In this document: positions 24,988-33,412 of the stretch, piece after piece | How positions within the stretch are numbered: position 1 is the stretch's first letter | Layout: every line of letters starts with the position of its first letter | NCBI GenBank assembly: GCA_903825445.1 | Contig: CAIKAS010000346.1 | Location: 1-43,413, forward strand | Length of the DNA: 43,413 bases | Direction: 5' to 3' | From: an uncultured Acidobacteriia bacterium | GTDB lineage: Bacteria; Acidobacteriota; Terriglobia; Bryobacterales; Bryobacteraceae | Made by a program: the position numbers and the translations under genes | The notes under the pieces: model-generated | The model's input: only the letters and a program-made list of their open reading frames with translations | Databases searched by the model: none | What the model was told of the DNA's origin: nothing

Positions 24988-26472
24988 TTACCCGAGGTTC
25001 TTCAACAGCGAGAGGACGGCCTGCGGAGCGGAGTTGGCCTGCGAGAGCGCCGCGAGCGAAGTCTGCTGCAATACCTGCGCTTTGGTCAGATTTGCCGCCG
25101 CAGCGGCGACATCGGCATCGCGGATACCGGATTCGGCAGCCGAGATGTTCGTAATCTGCGATTGCGCCAGGTTCGTCGCGTACTGCAGCTTGTTTTCGCC
25201 AGCGCCGACGACGCCCTGTACAAGCCCCAGGCTGCTGATGGCAGTGGTCAGCGCGGTGAGAGCCGCCAGCGCATTTCCGGTTGTGGAGGAACCGGCGGTG
25301 GGCGCGGTGACGACCTGTGAACCGAGCGCGGTAAAAGCACCGCCGCTGGTGCCTGCGAGGGCGGTTTCATTGACACTGAACGAACTGCCGCTCTGGAAAC
25401 TGATGTCGGTTCCGTCTGGTGCCTGAACCGCGAAAATGCCGGATCCGGTCAGTTGGTTATTGATGGCCGTCAGCGCGAGCGGCGTCGTTGCCGTTTGCGC
25501 CGGACTGAGACTTACGTTATACGACCCGCCGGAATTTTGGATAGTGAAGGCTTCGTTGGTACCTATAACCGCGGCGAACGCCGTGCTGGTGAGGTTGTAA
25601 TCCGCAGTGTTCACCGCCAGGCCTGTAGTGGAGACCGGACCAGTACCCGCGGCAGTTGTATTTACGCTGAATGGGGTGGAACCGCCGAACTGTAGTGTGC
25701 CGGCGCTCCCGATAGAAGCAGTGATACCGTAAGCCTGCAACTGATTGTTGAGGCTGCCAACGACCTGTGCGCCACTCAATCCGGCGACGCCTCCGACAAC
25801 GTTGACTGTAACGGCCTGATTGCCAGAGCCTGTATTCAGATTGAACGTGAAGCTCTGACTTGTACCGGTCAAAAACGTTGTCGCCGTGCCGTTCAGGTTG
25901 ATGTTGTTGCCGCCAATCCCAGTGCCGCCGCCAGCCACACTGGTGGCGCCGATGCCCAGAGCCGTTGCGTCGACAGCGTTGTTCGTGCCGCTCAGGTCAA
26001 CTGAGATCTGCGAGTTAGCCTGACTGCTGCCGCCTCCCGTGTAAACCGTGAGGTTTGTATTATTCACGCCGCCGGTATCCAGGCCAATGTTGGCCGCCTG
26101 GCGATTGACTTCGGCCAGCAGCCCCTGGTACTCGTTGTTGACGGTTGCACGATTGCCCTGGAATGTCCCGGAAGCCGCCTCCGATGCCAGCGTCTGGAGA
26201 CGGCCAAGGATCTGTGAAATGTTGCTGAGACCGCCATCGGCGATCTGCAGAGTGCTCACTCCGTCGGTCGCATTCTGCACACCGGCCGTGAGCTGGGTGA
26301 TCTCGCCCGCATACTCATTGGCGACCGCCAAACCGGCCGGATCATCGGCCGAGGAATTGATTTTGTAGCCAGACGATAATTGCTCAATAGCCGTATTCTG
26401 AAAGGTCTGATTCTGGCTGATGAAATATTGCGCGTTCAACGCTGCGACGTTGGTCTGAATGGATATCGACAT
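24988..26472 (-). CDS. fliC: Flagellin
   Basis: A 494-residue flagellin. The N-terminal D0/D1 segment (MSISIQTNVAALNAQYFISQ, with SGYKINSSADDPAGLAVAN) and the C-terminal D1/D0 segment (LQQTSLAALSQANSAPQAVL, ending LLKNLG) are classical. Residues about 170-400 form a Gly/Thr/Ala/Asn-rich variable domain with repeated FNLNTGSGNQ-like and SVNTTAAGTGP-like strands, exposed on the filament. A good ribosome site (AAGGA) precedes the ATG. No other flagellar gene is in the window, so this is an isolated structural gene. A structured leader and a possible sigma-54-type promoter lie upstream. Confidence 0.95.
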   Translation of the reverse strand: MSISIQTNVAALNAQYFISQNQTFQNTAIEQLSSGYKINSSADDPAGLAVANEYAGEITQLTAGVQNATDGVSTLQIADGGLSNISQILGRLQTLASEAASGTFQGNRATVNNEYQGLLAEVNRQAANIGLDTGGVNNTNLTVYTGGGSSQANSQISVDLSGTNNAVDATALGIGATSVAGGGTGIGGNNINLNGTATTFLTGTSQSFTFNLNTGSGNQAVTVNVVGGVAGLSGAQVVGSLNNQLQAYGITASIGSAGTLQFGGSTPFSVNTTAAGTGPVSTTGLAVNTADYNLTSTAFAAVIGTNEAFTIQNSGGSYNVSLSPAQTATTPLALTAINNQLTGSGIFAVQAPDGTDISFQSGSSFSVNETALAGTSGGAFTALGSQVVTAPTAGSSTTGNALAALTALTTAISSLGLVQGVVGAGENKLQYATNLAQSQITNISAAESGIRDADVAAAAANLTKAQVLQQTSLAALSQANSAPQAVLSLLKNLG

Positions 26473-26794
26473 TGTTTCGTCCTTATTCGCAATCTGTCCG
26501 GCATCGTACCGGAGGCGGGAAACTGCGGGCTTTCCCTCAGCGACTCCCTGTTAGCGCTTCAGGAACCTTTGGACGGCAAACAGTCCAGCCAGTTGACCCA
26601 AAACCCACGCGGTTGTGAATAGCAGCCCAACAGCCAACCGGCTGAAGTAATAGTCTCAACGAGTTATCCCGCGCAGAGGCGCCAGAATCCCGTCGCAGGA
26701 GGGCTTGGAGCCAGGATTTTGCCGCTGGTTCTTGCCATGCTTGCTGCGCCCGTGCGTGGCGGTATCATGAGTCTTCATTCAGAGAAAGCCGCCC
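26473..26794. other. Intergenic region between flagellin and RNase T2 genes
   Basis: About 320 bases between divergent genes. It should carry promoters for both. On the flagellin strand the proximal 150 bases contain several short inverted repeats, notably GGGAAA/TTTCCC at 26517-26522 and 26531-26536, and CCGG/CCGG at 26498-26512, suggesting a folded 5' leader. No convincing reading frame, tRNA or terminator was seen. Confidence 0.5.
26621..26637 (-). promoter_or_regulatory. Possible sigma-54-type promoter for flagellin
   Basis: On the minus strand this reads TTGGCTGTTGGGCTGCT. It has the GG and GC doublets ten bases apart and the TTGGC and TGCT ends of the sigma-54 consensus, but mismatches in between. 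It would give a leader of about 135 bases. Sigma-54 control of flagellin is known in other phyla; here it is a guess from one weak match. Confidence 0.22.
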
Positions 26795-27481
26795 GTGATA
26801 TCCACTCACATAGTCAAGAAGCGACGAACCCGGGTTGGCGCCCTGTTGGCACTGATCATTTGCGCAGCCATCGTGTCGCGTCTGGTTCCGGCGCAGGTGC
26901 GTCAGGGCGTTGCCGGACAGTTCGATTATTATCTTCTTTCACTCGCATGGGCTCCGGAATTCTGTGCGCAGCCGGACGAAGCGGCGCGCAATCCGCAGGA
27001 GTGTGTTTCAGGACGGAACATTGGCTTTATCGTGCACGGACTGTGGCCGGAAGCGGAACAAGGTAACGGCCCGGAATCGTGCGGGCAGGCGAGAAGCGTT
27101 TCAAAGGGAATCGTCAACTCGATGCTCGGAGCGATGCTGAGTCCGGGCCTGATCCAGCATGAGTGGGCGACCCACGGTACATGCAGCGGCCTCAACGTAT
27201 CCAGTTACTTCACTACCGTGCTGCTGGCGCGCGCGGCGGTGCAAATTCCCGTGCAGATCTCTTCGCTAACGGAACAGGTCACTGAGAGTCCGAGCCAGAT
27301 CGAAGGACAATTCGTCGGAACCAACCCGGCGTTTCCGAAAGACGGATTTCGCATTGCATGCCGCAATGGCGCGTTGACCGAAGTACGTGCCTGCTTCGAC
27401 AAGAATCTGAAGCCTCGACAGTGCAGCTCTGCTGCCGGAGAATGCAGAACGGCGTCGATCGCGATCCGGCCGCCGCGCTAG
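26795..27481 (+). CDS. Secreted ribonuclease T2 family protein
   Basis: A 228-residue protein. Residues 14-32 form a signal peptide or anchor (VGALLALIICAAIVS). Both catalytic blocks of RNase T2 are present: FIVHGLWPEA with His81 and QHEWATHGTCSG with His122, Glu123 and His127. The family cleaves single-stranded RNA to 2',3'-cyclic phosphates and then 3'-nucleotides, outside the cytoplasm, giving a scavenging role. Several Cys residues (57, 70, 96, 130 and C-terminal) may form disulfides. The start is a GTG at 26795; an upstream ATG at 26767 is in another frame. Divergent from flagellin. Confidence 0.88.
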   Translation: MISTHIVKKRRTRVGALLALIICAAIVSRLVPAQVRQGVAGQFDYYLLSLAWAPEFCAQPDEAARNPQECVSGRNIGFIVHGLWPEAEQGNGPESCGQARSVSKGIVNSMLGAMLSPGLIQHEWATHGTCSGLNVSSYFTTVLLARAAVQIPVQISSLTEQVTESPSQIEGQFVGTNPAFPKDGFRIACRNGALTEVRACFDKNLKPRQCSSAAGECRTASIAIRPPR

Positions 27482-27559
27482 TCGCCTCCTGTCCTAAAAC
27501 GGTCCACCCGGCCAGATCCGCATGATTCCGCATCTGACCAGGCGACCTTACGGCTCTGA

Positions 27560-28378
27560 TTAATTCTTTGTCACCGTCAGACCGGTAACCATCACGTCGG
27601 TGTTGTGTGCAAACCGAACGCCATAAACCCCGTCAGTCGATTTAAGCTTGCCATCCCCCACCAGCGTCGCCTTGTCATAGCTCGCGACCACCGTGCCGTT
27701 GATCGAACATTCCACCGTACCGCCCTTCACCGAAAGCGCCACTTCCTGGGTCACCGGCTGGCCCACACCCGCGGCCTTGTGCACCGCATCGTTCGCGGCC
27801 CCGCGACCGTTCAAATTGAACACAGCCGGTCCGAATCCGCGCACAATAAACGTGCCATTGCCATAAGCCGCGCAGTATAGTTGCGATTGATCCGCCGTTC
27901 CCATGCCGTTGCCGCCGATGAACACGCCATAAGGATGCGGATGGGTATTGAGGTTCATGTACTTCGGTTCAGTGAACGTCGCCTTCACCGTGTAATTTCC
28001 GGACGCCTTGGCATCGTTCTTCCAGTAAGTCGTCGCCGGACCGGTGGTCACATGCAGTGCATCGCCTTCCTGCGCCAGTTTCGCATCGTCGATGGTCATG
28101 CCGGCCTTCTCTTCCCCCGCATCGATTTTCCCGGACCACCCGGCAATCTTGATGCCGCCATCGGTCACCGCTCGCGAACCGTCCGCAGTCGGGCTGCCCG
28201 GGCCGCCAATCATCGGCCCTCTCCCGCGTCCGCCGCCGCGACCGGAACCACCCATGCCGCCGCCCGGACCACCAGGTCCACCGGGGCCCCCACCAGCCGG
28301 GGGCTGGGCCAATACAACCATCGTTGTCGCAACGAGCACTGCTGCAACTGCAAGAACGGAACCTTTTACGAGACGCAT
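27560..28378 (-). CDS. Secreted glycine-rich protein with a jelly-roll-like domain
   Basis: About 272 residues. A signal peptide (LVKGSVLAVAAVLVATTMVV) is followed by a Gly/Pro/Arg low-complexity tract (about residues 28-57) and then a beta-rich domain (about 75-272) with TYWKNDAKASGNYTVKATFT, HPHPYGVFIGGNG and YGVRFAHNTDVMVTGL. This resembles concanavalin-like or DUF1080-type carbohydrate-binding domains, but catalytic residues cannot be named. The ATG at 28378 is preferred over the in-frame ATG at 28393 because AAGGTGA lies just before it. Probably periplasmic or extracellular. A short upstream reading frame lies in its leader. Confidence 0.7.
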   Translation of the reverse strand: MRLVKGSVLAVAAVLVATTMVVLAQPPAGGGPGGPGGPGGGMGGSGRGGGRGRGPMIGGPGSPTADGSRAVTDGGIKIAGWSGKIDAGEEKAGMTIDDAKLAQEGDALHVTTGPATTYWKNDAKASGNYTVKATFTEPKYMNLNTHPHPYGVFIGGNGMGTADQSQLYCAAYGNGTFIVRGFGPAVFNLNGRGAANDAVHKAAGVGQPVTQEVALSVKGGTVECSINGTVVASYDKATLVGDGKLKSTDGVYGVRFAHNTDVMVTGLTVTKN

Positions 28379-28402
28379 GAAATCACCTTTCATAGTGAGA
28401 GA

Positions 28403-28459
28403 TCAAATAAAACTCTTTTCGCCGGACGGGATTCTCCCGGGCGTGGAATATTCAGTCAC
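28403..28459 (-). other. Possible short leader ORF upstream of the glycine-rich protein gene
   Basis: A GTG-initiated frame of 18 codons (MTEYSTPGRIPSGEKSFI) ends 24 bases before the downstream ATG. GGAGGG lies 7 bases before the GTG; an in-frame ATG at 28474 would add five codons but lack that site. It could be a leader peptide or chance. Confidence 0.2.
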
Positions 28460-28542
28460 GGAATAACCCTCCATAGAGTGTAGCCAGAATTTCCGTCTGG
28501 GGTGTATACGTTCGTCACGGCGCAGGCATTCCTTGTGGTGCC

Positions 28543-28692
28543 TTACTTCCAGGCCCCCGCCGCAAGTTCCGCAAACTTCCGGAATGCCAGCGGCTTCCGC
28601 TCCGTGACCGTCTCTATGCCCGGCGTCACACCCGCCGCGTAACCCGCGCGCACCACTCCGTACAGTACGCCAAGCTCAAAGCTCAAACTCAT
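28543..28692 (-). pseudogene. C-terminal remnant of an NmrA/SDR-type NAD(P)-binding protein
   Basis: A 49-codon frame starting at an ATG. Its text (LYGVVRAGYAAGVTPGIETV and TERKPLAFRKFAELAAGAW) resembles the last 40 residues of NmrA-like NAD(P)H-binding oxidoreductases, which end with a GRxPxxFxxFAxxxAxxW pattern. The nucleotide-binding part is missing, since the divergent acyltransferase gene begins 24 bases upstream. It therefore looks like the tail of a gene lost by deletion. Call from memory of the family; no search was made. Confidence 0.4.
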
Positions 28693-28715
28693 CGCACTCC
28701 ACCTCCCGAATTCGA

Positions 28716-29918
28716 ATGCATTCGGCACAGCGGAACCGACGCACACAAGCTGAACCGGGTCCCTTGCCCTTTACACTGGAAAGAGTGCCCATCCAGATCC
28801 TCCCTTATGGGGCAAGCCATATCCCTGCGGTTAAACGTTTCAATGCCCGGTTCGACGCGGCAAAGGTAGATTCCTTCCGAATTGGCGAGACTGCACCTGA
28901 AACCTCCACGCAGACTGCTGCGGACGCCTTCCGCAGCTACCTCGCCGTCGACGAAACTGGCGAAGTTCGCGGCGGCTATTTTCTCCGGGTGCAGGAAATG
29001 CTGGTGCGCGGCAGCGTCCGGAACGTGGGGCAATACCGGGCACCACTCTCTGAAGGTATTGCGGACAAACGCTACACGGCCGTCGGTCCGATGATGCTGG
29101 CTCACGCCATAAGAACGCAACCGCTTCTCTATTCCTCCGGCATGGGCGGCCTCGCACTGCCTCTCCCACGGATGATGAAGAGCATAGGCTGGCACGTCAT
29201 GGAAGCGCCGTTCTGGTTCCGTGTGCTCCACGGCGCTCGCTTTCTCCGCAACATCGGCCCGCTGCGCAAGGATCCCGTCCGGAGAGTGGCGAGCGATATC
29301 CTGGCCTTTACCGGACTCGGCGGTGCGGGTATTGCAATCGCTCAATTCTTGCGCGCCAGGATCGAAGCGCCAGCGCTGCGCGTGGAGCCGCTGCTCTCCT
29401 TCGACGACCGCGCCGCACGAGTCTGGCAACAGTCTGCGGTGGATTATTCGTTCAGCGCGCTGCGAACCGGCCAATATTTGCAGTCCAATTACCCAACACT
29501 CAGCACACCCTACACGACGCTCGGATTGAGTCGCGGCATTGAGTTAGCCGGCTGGGTCAATCTGTTGGATTGCAAACCGTGGAATGCCGCTTTCTTCGGC
29601 AACATGAAAGTCGCGGCGATCATCGACGGAGTTGCGCCGCGCGAGAACGTCCCCGAACTGGTGCGGGCGGCCGTTCAGGCCGCGAAGGATAACGGCTCCG
29701 ACATGATCTTCACCAACCAGACCCATCAGGCGTGGAACGATGCCTTGCGTAATGCCGGATTTTGGCAAGGCCCGTCCAACTACCTGTTGGCGTTTTCGAA
29801 AGAATTGCTGAAATTGCTCGAACCCCTGGATGAGACCATCCCGCATATTCACTTCAACCGCGGCGATGGTGATGGACGGGTTAACCTCCTGCCTCCGGAC
29901 GCCACGCAGCCGGCTTGA
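28716..29918 (+). CDS. GNAT-like N-acyltransferase, large
   Basis: A 400-residue soluble protein with a GNAT-like arrangement: RGGYFLRVQEMLVRG and NVGQYRAPLSEG resemble the central strands, followed by AVGPMMLAHAIRTQPLL for the CoA-binding helix region, and a second half (NLLDCKPWNAAFFGNMKVAA, then SDMIFTNQTHQAWNDALRN) that could be a second GNAT unit. Substrate is unknown. Its position beside an acyl carrier protein and FkbH-type gene suggests that it may take an acyl group from the carrier. The ATG at 28716 is used; a GTG at 28785 gives a 377-residue form and is also plausible. It ends 9 bases before the convergent ACP gene. Confidence 0.62.
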   Translation: MHSAQRNRRTQAEPGPLPFTLERVPIQILPYGASHIPAVKRFNARFDAAKVDSFRIGETAPETSTQTAADAFRSYLAVDETGEVRGGYFLRVQEMLVRGSVRNVGQYRAPLSEGIADKRYTAVGPMMLAHAIRTQPLLYSSGMGGLALPLPRMMKSIGWHVMEAPFWFRVLHGARFLRNIGPLRKDPVRRVASDILAFTGLGGAGIAIAQFLRARIEAPALRVEPLLSFDDRAARVWQQSAVDYSFSALRTGQYLQSNYPTLSTPYTTLGLSRGIELAGWVNLLDCKPWNAAFFGNMKVAAIIDGVAPRENVPELVRAAVQAAKDNGSDMIFTNQTHQAWNDALRNAGFWQGPSNYLLAFSKELLKLLEPLDETIPHIHFNRGDGDGRVNLLPPDATQPA

Positions 29919-29927
29919 CCTGCGGCC

Positions 29928-30158
29928 TTACGTACGTCCCTCGACCATCGCTTTGACAGCGTCATACGAAGTGAGCTTATCCACCGCCTCCCAATCCGTC
30001 TCCGTCTGAAACTCCTCGGAGATCACGTTCAGCAGATTGATCATGGTCACTGAATCCCACGCTTGTAGAGTGTCCGCCGACGCACCGCGGATCTCATCCG
30101 GGCTCAGGCCTGGAAACACCGCCTGAAAGCACCGGATCAGTTTTTCGTCTTCGTTCAT
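29928..30158 (-). CDS. Free-standing acyl carrier protein
   Basis: A 76-residue four-helix carrier. The phosphopantetheine site is Ser36 in AWDSVTMINLL, at the start of helix II, and hydrophobic residues follow the usual pattern. It is not the fatty-acid ACP by context: the gene overlaps the stop of the FkbH-type gene by 4 bases (ATGA at 30155-30158) and GAGGT lies 7 bases upstream. This points to a dedicated carrier for the unit activated by the FkbH protein. The frame is open further upstream to 30197, inside the FkbH gene, but the ATG at 30158 fits the family. Confidence 0.88.
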   Translation of the reverse strand: MNEDEKLIRCFQAVFPGLSPDEIRGASADTLQAWDSVTMINLLNVISEEFQTETDWEAVDKLTSYDAVKAMVEGRT

Positions 30159-31987
30159 TCGTTCGACCTCACTACAGTATGGAACAACGGCGGACAACGG
30201 CTGTCAAAATCCTCGCGCCGGATGCGAACCGGGCCATCGGCCAAATCCGAACCGCTCAACGCGGCCAATAACCCGGTGGTGGGGCCATTACGCGCTGTCT
30301 GTCGATACTCCAGCTCAATCTCTTCAGCGCCGGACCACTCAAACAATTCCCGCACACACTGGTGTTCGATGTGCCGCGCAAACGCGCGACAGCTCATCAC
30401 CCATGAGGTTACCGACAGCCGTTCCGCCTCGCGCCGCCCCGTCACCACAGCGATCTTTCCCAGCGGGCCGAACTTGTCTTTGTATGACACCACCAGGAGG
30501 AAACTCCGCGGATCCGCCAGATGGCTGCGCCACTGCCCTTCCTCGATTCTCCTACCGTTCAGGTTGAACTGATTCGTCTTGTTTAGCAATTCGAGAGCAC
30601 GTGCATCAGCTGCCTGCGGACTGCGATCGAATGTGATCTCCGCGTTCAGTTCGGCAATAAAATCGTCAGCGTCCGGGCCGCCATCGACGGGTGCCTCCTC
30701 GAATCCGGCCTGAATGCGCAGGCTGGCCGCGCGTATACGATCTTCGTCCAGCACCTGCGGCTTTCCGAATAAATCCTGGAGTTCCAGCAGCAGATTCCAT
30801 AATCCCTGCGGATCGTTCACTGGGAACCGGAAGGTCTGTACCATGGGGTGGGCGGTTCTCACTTCTTCGAGTTCCATGGGGCTGTCGTCCACGAAGACCA
30901 CGCTGTCAATACCGATATTCCAGGTACGAATCACGCGCGCCACGGCGTCGGATTTCGGCCCCCAGCCGGCCTCGATTGGAAACAGCAAATCTCTGCCAAC
31001 CAGCAGATCTTTGCGCTCTTCAAATGCCTGCGCGACCAGTTTCGGATCGTTTTTGGATACGACTCCCACCAGCACGCCGCGCTGCGCGAGTGCCGCCAAA
31101 TACTGCTGGTACAGTCCGTGGAATGCGGCCTTGTTAGCCAGATCCCATGACACTCCTTCGATGCCCGCATCGCCAAGAATTCCACGCCAGAGCGTGTCGT
31201 CAAGATCGGTGATGATGCCCTTTTTCGGCGGAGCGTTGCGAATCGCTTTGGCGAGAAGTTCCGCCACGGCATCGGCGTGGCCGTTGGTGTAAGGAAAACC
31301 GGCGTCCAGTTCCGAACGGACATCAAACCGTCCGCCGCCGGCAGCCTCCACAGGAAATGCCGCGCACGAAACAACGCGGACATTACTCCGCTCCGCCAAC
31401 TCGGCGAGGAACGTACTCACGGCCGCGCGAATCCGCAATTCCGAAGGCCCGGCCTGCCATCCGGCCTCATTCGAGAACGGCGGCAACGGCAACGTGGGCG
31501 GACATACGGCGACGGTTGAGATCGCGGACAGGTCCAGCAATTCCTTCTGCAACCGGGCGAGAGATCGCGGCACGTTCGCGACAATTCCGGCGGAAATCTC
31601 CGGACTCCATCCGCCCAGTTGCCGCACACCGAGCCGGGGGTCCAAATCCGTCCACTCGATCACCACCGCCGCGGCATTGGGCTTCAATTCCCTCAGGCGC
31701 TTCAAATTGCCGGAAAGATCGCCGTATAGTGCGGGTCCGGTGAACGTGACCTTGCGATCCGGGAACTGCTGCCGGATTCGCGCGTGGAGAAAGGTCGCCA
31801 GATGCAAAGGCGTGAAACCACAGGCGAGGGTGAGCTCAAACGGTGCGTCAATCCCCTCCGGCTGCGGACGATTCGCGATTTCCAACGCCTCAATAAGTCG
31901 CAAACCCAAGGATATCTCAGCAGCCAAAAAACGCCGGGCCCGTGCGTGTGCTTCATAATCGAAGTTCCACGCTATGGTTTGCTTCAC
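30155..31987 (-). CDS. FkbH-like HAD-IIIC family protein
   Basis: About 610 residues from a GTG at 31987. Residues 1-250 are an N-terminal domain of the type found in long FkbH proteins (possibly SGNH-like). The HAD phosphatase core has motif I DLDDTLWRG (261-269), motif II SKND (311-314), motif III lysine near 345 and motif IV FVDDSP (365-370). The C-terminal part (about 430-610) looks like a GNAT-like domain with LLNKTNQFNLN. Family members dephosphorylate 1,3-bisphosphoglycerate and load the glyceryl unit on an ACP. The coupled ACP gene downstream supports that role. Its 5' end overlaps the divergent hydratase gene by 14 bases; no in-frame ATG fits better. Confidence 0.85.
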   Translation of the reverse strand: MKQTIAWNFDYEAHARARRFLAAEISLGLRLIEALEIANRPQPEGIDAPFELTLACGFTPLHLATFLHARIRQQFPDRKVTFTGPALYGDLSGNLKRLRELKPNAAAVVIEWTDLDPRLGVRQLGGWSPEISAGIVANVPRSLARLQKELLDLSAISTVAVCPPTLPLPPFSNEAGWQAGPSELRIRAAVSTFLAELAERSNVRVVSCAAFPVEAAGGGRFDVRSELDAGFPYTNGHADAVAELLAKAIRNAPPKKGIITDLDDTLWRGILGDAGIEGVSWDLANKAAFHGLYQQYLAALAQRGVLVGVVSKNDPKLVAQAFEERKDLLVGRDLLFPIEAGWGPKSDAVARVIRTWNIGIDSVVFVDDSPMELEEVRTAHPMVQTFRFPVNDPQGLWNLLLELQDLFGKPQVLDEDRIRAASLRIQAGFEEAPVDGGPDADDFIAELNAEITFDRSPQAADARALELLNKTNQFNLNGRRIEEGQWRSHLADPRSFLLVVSYKDKFGPLGKIAVVTGRREAERLSVTSWVMSCRAFARHIEHQCVRELFEWSGAEEIELEYRQTARNGPTTGLLAALSGSDLADGPVRIRREDFDSRCPPLFHTVVRSNE

Positions 31988-33410
31988 TGCCGCCGATCTG
32001 ACCCTCTTCGCGGAGGCCACACACGACCGCAACCCGCTGCACAATTCACCATCGTACGCGCGCAAAACGCCGTTTGGGCAGCCCGTGGTCTTCGGCGCTC
32101 TTGGCGCTCTCGCGTGTTGGACCAAACTGCAACCGCCGGCCGAAAAGCGCATTTCAAGGTTGACGATTGAGTTCTCCCGCCCTTTGTTTCTCGACGTCCC
32201 GTACCAACTGGAAGAGAGTGACGGCGTGGTGCGCATCCTCGACGGATCCACTCAGATTCTGAGGGCGCAGGCGGAATACGAAGAAGGCGAATCGAGGCCA
32301 GTGCTTTTCGGAACAGCGGAAATTCCTGCGAGGGAATACGCGGCCACCCATGCCGACGCCGACATTCGCCCCGGCCTCAGCGCGGCGGGCACCTATCAGC
32401 CTGCACGCGGCGCCCTGGCTGCGCTGCTGGAGCGCATGGGCATCCACGACGCGGGCCTTCCCCTGATTGCGCTCTTGTGGTCCAGCTATCTGGCCGGAAT
32501 GGAACTTCCTGGCGAGCGAGCACTATACTTCAAACTCGCCATACAGTTTCCACCGATTGACGCAAGCGAGATGCCGCTTTTCTGGACCGCGAAACTCCTG
32601 TCGCGGAATCCGATTAATCAGTTACGCATGGCTTTTTCGCTGTCCACGGGAAGAGGGCTGGTTGCCGAGGGCAGCGTCGAGGCATTTCTGCGGCCCCTGC
32701 CCATCGCCGCGATCTACGCATACAAACGATCGCAGGAGTTGGCGGGCAAGACGGCCGTGGTGACGGGGGCAAGTCGCGGACTTGGGGCAGCCATCACCCG
32801 CGCGCTGGTGCGGCGTGGCGCTACTGTCATTGCGAACTATCAGTCCAGCCGGAATGAGGCCGAAGAACTCGCCGCATCGCTCGACGGCGAATTCGGGAAC
32901 ATCATTCTGCGGCAGGGTGATGCGGCTGACCCGGCATGGGCGTTGTCACTTCTTGAGGAGTTCGGCAGTCCGGACTTCCTGATCCTCAATGCCTGTCCCT
33001 CGGTTCCGCGGATCTGGATCGAAGCGGCGACCGTCGCGCGCGTCAACGAATATGTAGCGCGGGCGTTCGCCATGGTATCGACGCCGCTTGCGGTGTTCGC
33101 TCCGTCCATGCGGGAATGGGTGGTTCTGATCTCCTCGATATACACAGAAACGCTCCCAAAAGAGTTTCCGCACTACGTGGCGGTCAAAGCGGCCGTGGAG
33201 GGCTTGCTGTGCGTCACGGCCCAACAGCACAGAAAACCCGCTTATCTTATCGTTCGACCTCCGAAACTGTTAACCGATATGACTAATAGCCCCTATGGCG
33301 TCAAGGATGCACTTGACCCGGGCGTGATCGCGTCCGCTCTGGTGGAAAGACTGCTCACGCCACCTCCGGAACCCGGTACGGCGGAAGTACTGCCATTCAA
33401 AACCTGTTGA
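31974..33410 (+). CDS. Fusion of double-hotdog MaoC-like hydratase and short-chain dehydrogenase
   Basis: A 478-residue protein. Residues 1-110 form a MaoC-type hotdog with the hydratase signature DRNPLH (Asp18, Asn20, His23), as in (R)-specific enoyl hydratases. Residues 145-245 look like a second, non-catalytic hotdog. Residues 255-478 are a short-chain dehydrogenase with TGASRGLG (264-271), the serine region ISS (386-388), and Tyr401/Lys405 (YVAVK); the usual NAG is NAC (339-341). It could dehydrate or hydrate and reduce an acyl chain on the nearby carrier protein, with NAD(P)H. The start ATG at 31974 lies inside the 5' end of the divergent FkbH-type gene. Confidence 0.8.
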   Translation: MVCFTAADLTLFAEATHDRNPLHNSPSYARKTPFGQPVVFGALGALACWTKLQPPAEKRISRLTIEFSRPLFLDVPYQLEESDGVVRILDGSTQILRAQAEYEEGESRPVLFGTAEIPAREYAATHADADIRPGLSAAGTYQPARGALAALLERMGIHDAGLPLIALLWSSYLAGMELPGERALYFKLAIQFPPIDASEMPLFWTAKLLSRNPINQLRMAFSLSTGRGLVAEGSVEAFLRPLPIAAIYAYKRSQELAGKTAVVTGASRGLGAAITRALVRRGATVIANYQSSRNEAEELAASLDGEFGNIILRQGDAADPAWALSLLEEFGSPDFLILNACPSVPRIWIEAATVARVNEYVARAFAMVSTPLAVFAPSMREWVVLISSIYTETLPKEFPHYVAVKAAVEGLLCVTAQQHRKPAYLIVRPPKLLTDMTNSPYGVKDALDPGVIASALVERLLTPPPEPGTAEVLPFKTC

Positions 33411-33412
33411 TA

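Noticed and set aside
26380..26640. c-di-GMP (GEMM) riboswitch before flagellin
   Set aside because: The leader is structured and the context would fit, but the conserved core around the GAAA tetraloop and the GGGACGCAAAGCC segment are not there.
26719..27066. A 115-codon frame overlapping the RNase T2 gene
   Set aside because: It is in another frame of the same strand; the RNase T2 frame holds both catalytic motifs.
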